Shown here: positions 17,555-26,192 of the stretch, one piece after another
Position numbering within the stretch: position 1 is the stretch's first letter
Layout of the letters: every line of letters starts with the position of its first letter
Assembly (NCBI GenBank): GCA_020635395.1
Contig: JACJZV010000005.1
Span: 62,001-126,000, forward strand
Length of the DNA stretch: 64,000 bases
Reading direction: 5' to 3'
DNA from: Flavobacteriales bacterium
Lineage (GTDB): Bacteria; Bacteroidota; Bacteroidia; NS11-12g; UBA9320
Notes under the pieces: model-generated
The model's database searches: none
The model's input: only the letters and a program-made list of their open reading frames with translations
What the model was told of the DNA's origin: nothing
Made by a program: the position numbers and the translations under genes

Positions 17555-18046
17555 ATGAAAAAAGTACTTATTTTGTCCGACACACATTCTTTTTTTGACG
17601 ACAACATAAAAAGACACGCCATGCAACACGACATGTTGTGGCATGCGGGTGATTGGGGTGATATTAAAGTGTTTGAAGAACTCGAAAAACTTGCTCCTCT
17701 TTATGGTGTTTATGGAAACATTGACGGACAAAATATTCGGATGGAAAACCCTAAATACCAAATATTTATGGTTGAAAATTGCAAGGTGTTGATGACTCAT
17801 ATTGGGGGTTACCCGAAGAAATACAACCCTGAATTTCGCAAAAAAATAATCGAAGAAAAACCGAATATTGTGGTTACGGGGCATTCGCATATCTTAAAAG
17901 TAATGTTTGATAAAGAGTTAAACCATTTACACATCAATCCGGGTGCAGCAGGGCAATACGGCTTTCATCAGGTGCGAACTATGGTATCGATAGAAATAAA
18001 CGGGAGCAAAATTGAAAATGCCCGAGTAATTGAGCTTCCGAAATAA
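17555..18046 (+). CDS. YfcE/MJ0936-type metallophosphoesterase
   Basis: 163 residues, typical for the small calcineurin-like phosphodiesterases that hydrolyse phosphodiester bonds with two bound metals. All metal motifs are visible: SDTH at the start, GDWGD, GNID, T-H-I-G-G and GHSH. Natural substrate unknown. It begins 21 bases after the DUF3127 gene and ends 26 bases before the PorE-like gene, so the three are probably co-transcribed. Confidence 0.9.
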   Translation: MKKVLILSDTHSFFDDNIKRHAMQHDMLWHAGDWGDIKVFEELEKLAPLYGVYGNIDGQNIRMENPKYQIFMVENCKVLMTHIGGYPKKYNPEFRKKIIEEKPNIVVTGHSHILKVMFDKELNHLHINPGAAGQYGFHQVRTMVSIEINGSKIENARVIELPK

Positions 18047-18072
18047 TTTTGACATTTGGCAGTTATAAAAAT

Positions 18073-19998
18073 ATGAGAAAAGCAGTTTTACTTTCATTCA
18101 TTACTTTCCTATTTATTGAATACGCTTTTGCAGTTCCAACCCGCGGAACTGATAGCAAAAAGGCATATAAATATTATGGCATGGCTCTCAGAGAAAAAAA
18201 CCTGCTGAATTATGAAAATGCTTTAAAGTATATTGATAAATCCATTAAAAAAGACCCGAAGTATATGACTGCACTGAGTTTTAAGGCAGGTTTGCTGATG
18301 GAACTTAAACGATTTAATGAGGCAGAACAGGTTAATTTAAGAATCATTCAATTAGATCAAGACAACCTTTTTGCCATATTTGATTTGGCCAATATTTATT
18401 TTGAAACCGACAGATATAAAGAGTGTAAAGACATTTTAAATCGTGCGTTGCCCCTTTCGGGTGTGGGCGATGACAGAGTAAAAGTGCAAAAATTTATTGA
18501 CCGAGCCAGTTTTGCAGAAAAAGCTTTTGCCAACCCCGTTCCATTCGAACCAATCAATTTGGGTACAGAGATAAACACTAAATACGAAGAATATTTTCCG
18601 GGCTTAGACATCGAAGAAAAGACACTTTACTATACCCGCCGCGATGGCTCATTGCCAGTACAAGCTCAAAACGAAGACATATATTTTAGTAAAAAACTGA
18701 ACGACAACAACAACCTTTGGTCGCAAGGCACCAATCTTGGCAACCCAGTAAACACTCCCGAAAACGAGGGTGCTTTTAGTGCCTCAGCCGATGGAAAATA
18801 CATTTATTTTACCTCATGCTCCCGACCGGGCGGTGTGGGTAGATGCGATATTTGGTTTTCAACACTTGACGGCGACAAATGGTCGAAACCAGAGAATTTG
18901 GGTTTGCCTGTAAATACCAAAGAGTGGGAAAGCCAACCGAGCATTTCTGCCGATGGAGTTACCCTATATTTTGTGAGTAACAGACCGGGTGGATATGGTG
19001 GAACCGATATTTGGTATGCTATTAAACAAAATGATTCGGTTTGGAGCAAACCCATCAATTTAGGGCCAGGAATAAACACCGAAGGCGATGAAGAATTTCC
19101 TTTTATTCACAACGATGGAGTGACACTTTATTTTACCTCCAAAGGGCTACCGGGCATGGGTGGTGCCGATATTTTTGTCACCCGCAAAATGGGAACAACT
19201 TGGTCGAAACCAGAAAACTTGGGTTACCCTATAAACACGCATGGCGATGAATGGAACTTTATTGTGAACCGACAAGGAAATATTGCCTACTTCGCCAGTA
19301 CGGGTTTAAAGCCAAATTATGGCGGTATGGATATTTATTCGGTTGAACTGTATGAAGGAGCAAGACCAAAAAAAACAGGCTATGTGCACGGTACAGTTTT
19401 CGACATTGAAACAAAGAAAAAGCTAAAAGCCAATGTGGAACTTTACAATTTAAAAACCGGAGAAAAGGTAACAGAAACCTTTAGTGATGCTAAAACCGGA
19501 AGTTTTTTTGTGAATTTGCCTGCCAACAGCTATTATGCCTTTGAAGCTCGTGCGGAGGGTTATCTATTTCATTCCGAGAACTTTTCGCTGGCCAACGAAT
19601 CATCACTCGATAAACCATTTGAATTAGAAATTGGCCTAAAACCAATTAAAAATGACCAAACCATCGTAATGAAAAACGTATTGTTCGACACCGACAAATC
19701 CGATTTGAAATCAGAATCATTTGTAGAACTTGATATTTTGGTGGACTTTTTGGCCAAAAACCCCAACATAAAAGTGGAAATAGGCGGACATACCGACAAC
19801 ACCGGCAGCGAATCGCACAACAAAACGCTTTCAGAAAATCGGGCAAAATCTGTTTACAACTACCTTATTTCCAAAGGTATTTCAAGCAATCGATTGAGCT
19901 TTAAAGGTTATGGAAGTGCAGTACCTATAACCGGAAACGAAACACCTGAAGGGCGTGCCACCAACCGCAGAACAGAAATGAAGATTGTTACATTTTAG
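18073..19998 (+). CDS. PorE-like TPR-PD40-CRD-OmpA envelope protein
   Basis: 641 residues from the ATG at 18073 (signal peptide ending Y-A-F-A; no lipobox Cys). Domain order: TPRs (about 25-150), PD40 propeller strands with repeated 'Y-F-T-S/V-S-N-R-P-G-G-x-G-G-x-D-I-W' (about 170-440), a carboxypeptidase-regulatory-like fold (about 445-515) and an OmpA domain (about 525-641) with N-V-L-F-D-T-D-K-S and G-H-T-D-N-T-G. This is the architecture of PorE, the T9SS protein that ties the secretion ring to peptidoglycan; PorE itself is a lipoprotein and Bacteroidota carry many paralogs, so this is PorE-like, not proven PorE. It overlaps convergent folC by 11 nt. Confidence 0.85.
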   Translation: MRKAVLLSFITFLFIEYAFAVPTRGTDSKKAYKYYGMALREKNLLNYENALKYIDKSIKKDPKYMTALSFKAGLLMELKRFNEAEQVNLRIIQLDQDNLFAIFDLANIYFETDRYKECKDILNRALPLSGVGDDRVKVQKFIDRASFAEKAFANPVPFEPINLGTEINTKYEEYFPGLDIEEKTLYYTRRDGSLPVQAQNEDIYFSKKLNDNNNLWSQGTNLGNPVNTPENEGAFSASADGKYIYFTSCSRPGGVGRCDIWFSTLDGDKWSKPENLGLPVNTKEWESQPSISADGVTLYFVSNRPGGYGGTDIWYAIKQNDSVWSKPINLGPGINTEGDEEFPFIHNDGVTLYFTSKGLPGMGGADIFVTRKMGTTWSKPENLGYPINTHGDEWNFIVNRQGNIAYFASTGLKPNYGGMDIYSVELYEGARPKKTGYVHGTVFDIETKKKLKANVELYNLKTGEKVTETFSDAKTGSFFVNLPANSYYAFEARAEGYLFHSENFSLANESSLDKPFELEIGLKPIKNDQTIVMKNVLFDTDKSDLKSESFVELDILVDFLAKNPNIKVEIGGHTDNTGSESHNKTLSENRAKSVYNYLISKGISSNRLSFKGYGSAVPITGNETPEGRATNRRTEMKIVTF

Positions 19999-21238
19999 AG
20001 TCGATATTCCCTAAATAGCTCAACAAATCGGCCACCACAAATGTGCTGCCTCCAACAAAAATGAAATCATTTTCGTTGGCTGCTTCTAATGCCGCTTTAT
20101 GTGCTTCAGAAACTTCGGGATATAACGAGCCTTTGAGATTTTCGCTTTTGGCAATTTCTGCCAATTCATTTACATCCAACGCCCGAATAACGGAGGGCTG
20201 ACAGAAATAATAGGTTGCATTTTTAGGTAATAATTTAAGCACTTTTCGTGGGTCCTTTCCAACCACCTGACCAAAGACAATATGCAATTTCCCATATTTT
20301 TCCGAAGCAAGTTGTTCAACGATATAACCTATTCCTTCGGCGTTGTGTCCAGTATCGCAAACCACCTTAGGGTAGTTTTGAATGGTCTGCCAACGACCCA
20401 ATAAACCAGTATTTTTGACCACATTCTGCAAACCTGATTTTATCTTGGCGGAATCCAGTTTCCAACCATTTTGCCGTAAAACCATTACCGTTGCCAAAAC
20501 AGAAACCATGTTTTTTTTCTGATAAATACCCTTCAAATCGGTGGTATATCCATTTGCATTAACAACTTCCGATGCCACAATCAGTGAGGCATGAACACTT
20601 CTTGCTTTTTCAATAAAAACATGCTCAACCTCAGGTTGATGTTCTCCAATAACCACGGGAACATTGGGTTTAATAATTCCGGCTTTTTCGGCTGCAATTT
20701 CGGGCAATGTTTCACCCAACATATCGGTATGATCAAAGCCAATATTCGTTATCAGCGAAACTTCGGGTGTAATGACATTGGTGCTGTCAAGCCTTCCACC
20801 CAAACCCGTTTCAATAATGGCAACGTCCACCTTTTGGTCGGCAAAATAGGCAAAAGCCATTGCCACGGTTATCTCAAAAAAAGAAGGTTTTATACTCTCA
20901 ATATGTGGTGCTATTTTGGCAACAAAATCAACCACAAATTCCTCAGAAACCAATTGTCCATCCACTTTAATTCGTTCTCTAAAATCGATTAAATGGGGCG
21001 AAGTGTATAGCCCGGTTTTATACCCATTTTCTTGAAAAACAGATGCCAATGAATGGCTACAACTTCCTTTGCCGTTGGTGCCGGCCACATGAATGGTTTT
21101 AAAACTATGGTGAGGATTTCCTAAAACTTCACAAAGAGCAAGTGTATTGGTCAAATCCTTTTTGTAAGCCGCACTTCCAATGCGTTGATACATGGGCAAT
21201 TGAGCATACAAAAACTCAAGCGTTTGAGTGTAGTTCAA
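19988..21238 (-). CDS. folC: Folylpolyglutamate/dihydrofolate synthase FolC
   Basis: 416 residues of the Mur-ligase-like family. It adds glutamate to dihydropteroate and folates using ATP. The P-loop H-V-A-G-T-N-G-K-G-S, the T-S-P-H-L segment and the E-T-G-L-G-G-R-L-D-S-T-N motif are all present. It is the last gene of the barrel/HU-SPOR/ExbB/ExbD/TonB operon, starting 9 bases after tonB, which is an unusual companion set for folate synthesis. Its 3' end overlaps the convergent PorE-like gene. Confidence 0.93.
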   Translation of the reverse strand: MNYTQTLEFLYAQLPMYQRIGSAAYKKDLTNTLALCEVLGNPHHSFKTIHVAGTNGKGSCSHSLASVFQENGYKTGLYTSPHLIDFRERIKVDGQLVSEEFVVDFVAKIAPHIESIKPSFFEITVAMAFAYFADQKVDVAIIETGLGGRLDSTNVITPEVSLITNIGFDHTDMLGETLPEIAAEKAGIIKPNVPVVIGEHQPEVEHVFIEKARSVHASLIVASEVVNANGYTTDLKGIYQKKNMVSVLATVMVLRQNGWKLDSAKIKSGLQNVVKNTGLLGRWQTIQNYPKVVCDTGHNAEGIGYIVEQLASEKYGKLHIVFGQVVGKDPRKVLKLLPKNATYYFCQPSVIRALDVNELAEIAKSENLKGSLYPEVSEAHKAALEAANENDFIFVGGSTFVVADLLSYLGNIDSKM

Positions 21239-21247
21239 CGAGGTAAA

Positions 21248-22027
21248 CTATTTTAGGGTGTAATTAATGGTAATGGTTCCGCAATTTTCGTCAGAAGGCT
21301 CTCCAGCAGGAACAAAGGTTGCCTTTTTAACCGCATCAAGACTGATTCTTCTTAATTCTGCACTGGTACTTGTTCCGCCAATAACCTGTGTTTTAACGAT
21401 TTTCATATTCCTATCCACACAAATTTTTACCACAACAGAACCTGTTTCCTGCGTGGTATTTGTTATAGATGGAAAACTTCCCAAACCAAAACCATTCAAA
21501 TTGTATCCAAAACCATCATTGCCACCAACACTTTTACCACCTTGATTACCTCCCGGAATGGTTGTTCCGCGTGGTCCTGAAGGTTGGTTTTCTTCAGTGC
21601 CTGAACCAGAACCCTTTTTCTTTCGAAAATATTCGTCCACGGTTCTTTTTGCTTCGTTCACATCACCTTTTGTGGTTCCGTCTTGTTTACCGCTTGTCTC
21701 CGTTTCGGTAGCTTTATCGTTATCTTGGGTTTTTACATTATTTGACGTTTTTGTCCCCTGCTTTGTGGCAGATCTATCTACTGGTTTTGGGATGGCACTC
21801 CCTCCACCATTCTCTCCACCCTCAATTTCGCTTGGATTTGACGAACCACTTGAACTTGGTGGGGGTGGTGGTGTTTCTTCAAATTCAACTTGAAGTTCAA
21901 TGGGGTCTTCCACTATTTTTGAAGAACCGCTCATTTTCCAAATAAGCATTAAAAGCACAACAATAATATGCAACAGCACTGTTGCAATCACTCCTTTTTG
22001 TTCGTGTACTTTTTTTAAATCAATCAT
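21248..22027 (-). CDS. tonB: TonB energy-transducing protein
   Basis: 259 residues from the ATG at 22027; an upstream TTG at 22078 lies inside exbD. One N-terminal membrane helix (about 13-32), a Pro5 stretch after E-E-T, a long Gly/Ser/Thr-rich periplasmic linker (about 50-175), and a C-terminal domain (about 185-259) with the S-V-V-V-K-I-C-V-D strand and A-T-F-V-P-A-G pattern of TonB-family domains. It passes proton-motive energy from ExbBD to outer-membrane receptors. It starts 4 bases after exbD. Confidence 0.88.
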   Translation of the reverse strand: MIDLKKVHEQKGVIATVLLHIIVVLLMLIWKMSGSSKIVEDPIELQVEFEETPPPPPSSSGSSNPSEIEGGENGGGSAIPKPVDRSATKQGTKTSNNVKTQDNDKATETETSGKQDGTTKGDVNEAKRTVDEYFRKKKGSGSGTEENQPSGPRGTTIPGGNQGGKSVGGNDGFGYNLNGFGLGSFPSITNTTQETGSVVVKICVDRNMKIVKTQVIGGTSTSAELRRISLDAVKKATFVPAGEPSDENCGTITINYTLK

Positions 22028-22031
22028 TTTT

Positions 22032-22421
22032 TTAAGGTTGAAGTGCCAATACGGGTTTCCCACCCAATTCGTCAACAATATAAACCAATTCCATCACTTT
22101 TTCATAAATAACCGATTTATCGGCATGAATAGAAACTGTTGCCTCCGGATTTTTTTGCAGTTCTGCATCTAATATAGCAGGAACTCCGTCAAAGTTTGTT
22201 CTTTTGTCGTCAATGGCATATTCATCGTTGGCATTTACAACAATTACTATTTTCTTTTGAAGCGACGTAGTTTTTGCTCCTTTGGGCAAAGCCACCTTAT
22301 AAATGGGTTCGGGCGTAAATCGAGCGGTAATAATAAAGAAAATGAGCAGCAAGAAAATAATATCCGTCATAGACGACATACTAAATTCTGCATTGATTTT
22401 ATTTCTTCTCTGAAGTTTCAT
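22032..22421 (-). CDS. exbD: ExbD/TolR-type biopolymer transport protein
   Basis: 129 residues. One membrane helix (about 20-36) preceded by M-T-D-I-I-F-L-L-L-I-F-F, with the conserved membrane aspartate that carries protons. The rest is the periplasmic ExbD/TolR domain. It works with the ExbB-type channel encoded 24 bases upstream and with TonB just downstream. Confidence 0.92.
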   Translation of the reverse strand: MKLQRRNKINAEFSMSSMTDIIFLLLIFFIITARFTPEPIYKVALPKGAKTTSLQKKIVIVVNANDEYAIDDKRTNFDGVPAILDAELQKNPEATVSIHADKSVIYEKVMELVYIVDELGGKPVLALQP

Positions 22422-22445
22422 TTCAATTCATTAATCATTAACGAA

Positions 22446-23144
22446 TTACGAAGCAGGTTCGTGTAAAATATCCAAAAATTCTAACGAAGTGGATTCCATT
22501 CTGTAAATTACCTTGTCAATCATGGCGGTCAAACTATTGTAGGCAATATAGGCTATGATACCCACTATTAATCCTCCAACCGTAGTAACCATGGCATTGT
22601 AAATACCTTCGCTCATGCCGCCAATAGTAATATTATCGCCCTGTTTCGACATTTCGTAAAAGGTTTTAATCATACCCGTAACCGTACCCAAAAAGCCAAT
22701 CATAGGTGCTGCACCCGAAATTGTTGCCAAAGCCGGCATCCCCTTTTCTAATTTGGATACTTCCAAGTTGCCCACATTTTGCACGGCCACCCGCACATCT
22801 TCCATGGGCCGACCAATGCGTTGGAGTCCTTTATCCAACATTCTGGCAATGGGTGTGTTGGTTGCCTCGCACAAACTTTTAGCTCCTTTAATATTGCCTT
22901 CCATCACCATGTCTTTAATTCGTTTCATAAAAACAGGGTCGTATTGTCTTGCTTTTTTTATGGTAAGATACCTTTCAACCAACAAATACATGGCTACAAT
23001 ACTCAAAATAGCAATAGGAATCATGATTGGCCCTCCGTTAAGAGCCATATCAAACACCTTCAGTTCTTTTTCCCCATCAACTTTTAAGCCCGCATTTTGA
23101 GCCGAATCCGTGGCATTGGCCACTTGCAATAAAAAAGGTTTCAT
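22446..23144 (-). CDS. exbB: ExbB/TolQ/MotA-family proton channel
   Basis: 232 residues with three membrane helices and the family signature near the C-terminus (A-P-M-I-G-F-L-G-T-V-T-G-M). It forms the inner-membrane proton channel with ExbD. The gene sits between the HU-SPOR gene (32-base gap) and exbD. Confidence 0.93.
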   Translation of the reverse strand: MKPFLLQVANATDSAQNAGLKVDGEKELKVFDMALNGGPIMIPIAILSIVAMYLLVERYLTIKKARQYDPVFMKRIKDMVMEGNIKGAKSLCEATNTPIARMLDKGLQRIGRPMEDVRVAVQNVGNLEVSKLEKGMPALATISGAAPMIGFLGTVTGMIKTFYEMSKQGDNITIGGMSEGIYNAMVTTVGGLIVGIIAYIAYNSLTAMIDKVIYRMESTSLEFLDILHEPAS

Positions 23145-23176
23145 TTATTTTCTGTCTTTTTTTGTAATTATCAATC

Positions 23177-24325
23177 TTATTTCTGGCTCGTTTCATAGAT
23201 AAACGCAGATTTGTCATCATAGCGTTTAACCAAGTCCAAAAATTCTTGTGCAATTTGCTTAGAAACAAATTTTTCGAGGCACAAGTAGCGGGTTTGTTTA
23301 TCCTCAATTTCAAAAACAGTGTATTGTTTTCTTTCCAATCGAGAAGATTTTGTGGCTTTTTCTGCTGCCGACAAATTAGTTCCGACCACCACATAAAAAA
23401 TACCCTTATCGGTAGATGTTGGTTGCTTGGATTGTTCTACAACCTTCGGTTTAACCGGCTCAACAGCCGCTATTTTCTTTTCAACAATTGGTTCTTCCGC
23501 TTTCGGTTTTACCTGTTCTTTTGGTTCAATCACTCTATCGGTTACATCTATGTAATCCATGGATTCCGAAACTTTAGCAACTTCAGCATTTTTTGGTTCT
23601 ACCACTGTTTCCGTGTCAAAAGAAGGCACCAACGAAGCTTTCGAATCGGTTGGTTGATGGTTTTTGTGGTTAGCCTGAGGTAAGTCTGCGGTTTTTATAA
23701 GTTGAAATAATACCGCTGCAAAAACAAGAACCAATGCCACAGATGCGGCCACTTGAGGCCAATAAATCTTCCCAATAAATCCTTTTCGCTTTGGCAACCT
23801 GGTGTCAGGTGGTTCAATCCTCCTTATTTCGTGGTTTGACGAATCAGGCTGCTCCGCTACCTCCAAAACAGCGGTTTGCGTCTGCAATTTTTCTATTTCT
23901 ACTGCTTTTGCCAACCGTTTAACTTTCACATCTTGCAGGCCGTAGCTTTTTTTATAAAAGTTCAAACCATCGTAGGCAACAAAAATCAACTTGTCTTCTT
24001 TGTTTAAATACAAAGAGCCAACATTCTTAAATTCGTAATTTTTGTAGTCTAAAATTCTGTCTTTCAGAAATTTAGAAAAAAGATAAACTTCCTTTTCGGC
24101 TTGGTCATAATCAATGCCCTTCCGACTCATCAGGGCATTAATAAGCAATCCGTCATTTTCGGTTAAACTTTGATTGAAGGCTACTTTTTTACGGGTTGGA
24201 GAAACCAAGTTTCGGTTTTGGTCAAAATCGGTTGACTTAAAATTGCCTACAAATCCACCAAAATCAGGGATGATAACACAATTGTGTTTGTAGAGCAATT
24301 CAGATACTAAGTCAATCAATTCCAT
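23177..24325 (-). CDS. HU-CCDC81-type SPOR-domain membrane protein
   Basis: 382 residues. Residues 1-130 hold two HU-like domains of the CCDC81-bacterial type (C-V-I-I-P-D-F-G-G-F-V near 16 and F-K-N-V-G-S-L-Y near 98). One membrane helix spans about 190-211. A Lys/Glu/Pro-rich linker follows, then a SPOR domain (about 308-380) with F-Y-V-V-V-G-T. The topology puts an HU-like module in the cytoplasm and a peptidoglycan-binding module in the periplasm. The family is Bacteroidota-specific and its function is open. Confidence 0.88.
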   Translation of the reverse strand: MELIDLVSELLYKHNCVIIPDFGGFVGNFKSTDFDQNRNLVSPTRKKVAFNQSLTENDGLLINALMSRKGIDYDQAEKEVYLFSKFLKDRILDYKNYEFKNVGSLYLNKEDKLIFVAYDGLNFYKKSYGLQDVKVKRLAKAVEIEKLQTQTAVLEVAEQPDSSNHEIRRIEPPDTRLPKRKGFIGKIYWPQVAASVALVLVFAAVLFQLIKTADLPQANHKNHQPTDSKASLVPSFDTETVVEPKNAEVAKVSESMDYIDVTDRVIEPKEQVKPKAEEPIVEKKIAAVEPVKPKVVEQSKQPTSTDKGIFYVVVGTNLSAAEKATKSSRLERKQYTVFEIEDKQTRYLCLEKFVSKQIAQEFLDLVKRYDDKSAFIYETSQK

Positions 24326-24348
24326 TCTTTTAATTCCTTCTTAAAAAT

Positions 24349-26001
24349 TTATAGCGAAAACGTAATTCCAGCCAACAAATTTATTCCATACGATTTATAT
24401 CCATACCATTTTTGGTATCGAACACTCGAAATATTATTTACGTTCAAGAAAAAGGATATGTTCTTTTTGTAACGATAATCAGCCATCAGGTTAAAATCCA
24501 AAATCGGTGGTAAGGTTTGTGGTTTTGCACCCTTCTCAAATCTATCTTTTGCAATTCTATCACCAATAAAATAAGCCTGTGCCCGTAAGTTCAGCTTTTT
24601 AGCCACAATCATTCGGGTATTCAAATCAATGTCGTAAAGGGGTAATTGCCAGGGGTCGGACTGAAAGGTAGTGTTGTAGCTATAAAGTGTGGCGGCGGCC
24701 TGAATAAAAAAACGTTCATTCAGCCTAAATCCAAAACCGCTTGTAAAACCGGTGGTTTTCACATTGTCATAAACAACTCCAAACGTGCGGGTGGCAAAGG
24801 TATCCGTCAAAAACAAAGGCAAATTTTTATCAGCTGAAAATTTAATTTTTAACAAATAATCGAGTTTTTTCAAAATAACTCCTCTCAAACCGGCAACCGC
24901 CGAAAACTCGTTAATGGTGTTTTTAAAAGCCACGTTGCTGCCCATAAATGGGTTGATATACGACAACTGTCTAAGTGCATTTTTTTGCACATCGCCACCA
25001 ATTTGGGCAAAGGCCACCACTTTTTTGGGAACCAAAAAATGCTCAGCATAAATATCAGGAAACACATACACCTTTGAGCCATTGCTGTCCAAAGCCACTA
25101 CAGTATTTAATCCTGCTTTTACGTCAAGGTCGATTTTTTGAGGTGTAACATAAACAAAAGAATAGTTAGGCTTTATGCGAATGAAGGTTCTGTTTTGAAC
25201 GGATTTTCCGCCATCAAAAAGCTGCGTATAATCGACATTTGCTCTAAAATTGATTTCGTTTTTGCCTTTCATTTTTCCGCGAACGGCAAAGCCTCCATCA
25301 TAATTATTTTCCCTCAATCCACTGGCATGTGCCGACAGGGTATAAAATTTAAAATCGGCCAACGTGCCAATTTTCATTGTTTCATACCCTCTGTTGTATG
25401 TGAGTATGCCGTTGAAATCATTAAAAATCTGATTTATCTGAACCTTCTCAAAATTAAAGGTATCATCATATCCATAAAAATGAACCACGTGCCGTTCGTA
25501 ATTTAATTTTCCGGTAAGGTTGGCCTTTTTACCTACCTTTTCGCCCATAACGCCCAATCGATTATCGCTAAAATCGGCATTTTTCGGATTTCCGGCATTC
25601 GATGAAAGATGCGTGCCATATACCCCATAATTAAAGGCTTTGTTCCGAACACTATGCACCCTGAATTCGGCATAAGGAGTAACATAATTTCCCGCACCAA
25701 GTTTAAAATAATTGCCAAATAGTGGCTCGTCCATTTCTGATTTTACGCCAATGGCAGGTGCAGGTCGGTATGTTGGTAAAACAGAATAAGCAAAGTTTGG
25801 AAGATTGTAGGTAAAGGTTGGCGTGGTGCCTTTAACGGGTTCCACATCCGGGTTGGTTATAATTTTGTTGGCCATAGACAACTTGGGTCTATATTGCCCC
25901 AACACCACAATATCAATCGATTTAGAAGTATCTAACTGTGCCAATGCTCCCAAAGGCAGCCCCAAACAAAAAATCGCAATAACTAAGCTGAATTTCCGCA
26001 T
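24349..26001 (-). CDS. Outer-membrane beta-barrel protein, TonB-receptor-like without plug
   Basis: 551 residues from the ATG at 26001, giving a signal peptide ending L-G-A-L-A-Q; the extra codons upstream are rejected. The mature protein is a long run of alternating amphipathic strands ending in a C-terminal aromatic strand (A-G-I-T-F-S-L), as in outer-membrane barrels. There is no plug domain and no clear TonB box. As first gene of the ExbB/ExbD/TonB operon it may be the partner of that system, or only a co-expressed barrel. Confidence 0.75.
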   Translation of the reverse strand: MRKFSLVIAIFCLGLPLGALAQLDTSKSIDIVVLGQYRPKLSMANKIITNPDVEPVKGTTPTFTYNLPNFAYSVLPTYRPAPAIGVKSEMDEPLFGNYFKLGAGNYVTPYAEFRVHSVRNKAFNYGVYGTHLSSNAGNPKNADFSDNRLGVMGEKVGKKANLTGKLNYERHVVHFYGYDDTFNFEKVQINQIFNDFNGILTYNRGYETMKIGTLADFKFYTLSAHASGLRENNYDGGFAVRGKMKGKNEINFRANVDYTQLFDGGKSVQNRTFIRIKPNYSFVYVTPQKIDLDVKAGLNTVVALDSNGSKVYVFPDIYAEHFLVPKKVVAFAQIGGDVQKNALRQLSYINPFMGSNVAFKNTINEFSAVAGLRGVILKKLDYLLKIKFSADKNLPLFLTDTFATRTFGVVYDNVKTTGFTSGFGFRLNERFFIQAAATLYSYNTTFQSDPWQLPLYDIDLNTRMIVAKKLNLRAQAYFIGDRIAKDRFEKGAKPQTLPPILDFNLMADYRYKKNISFFLNVNNISSVRYQKWYGYKSYGINLLAGITFSL

Positions 26002-26132
26002 AACTTTAAGCACTCAAAATTAGAACAAATGAGCTTTTTAAGACAAGCAACATTTCCACATTAACGGTCAATTTGGGCAGAAGGTATCCACATCGGTATT
26101 CAATTACACCTTTTTATCAACAAAAAATCACT

Positions 26133-26167
26133 TTTGGAAGCATGATATTTTTGGGACTTTATATTTG
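26133..26167 (+). promoter_or_regulatory. recA promoter: TTTG, 23 nt, TATATTTG
   Basis: A -33 type TTTG (26133-26136) and exact -7 box TATATTTG (26160-26167), 25 nt before the recA ATG. No LexA-like operator is obvious. Confidence 0.6.
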
Positions 26168-26192
26168 AACATTCATTTATAATTTAATTCAA

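Noticed and set aside
18073..19998. Calling the protein PorE outright
   Set aside because: The architecture matches, but the lipobox is missing and such paralogs are numerous in this phylum.
20591..20992. 133-codon plus-strand ORF inside folC
   Set aside because: Fully antisense to a well-supported gene and without a recognisable domain.
21558..21893. 111-codon plus-strand ORF opposite tonB
   Set aside because: Mirror of the Pro/Gly/Ser-rich linker; a composition artefact.
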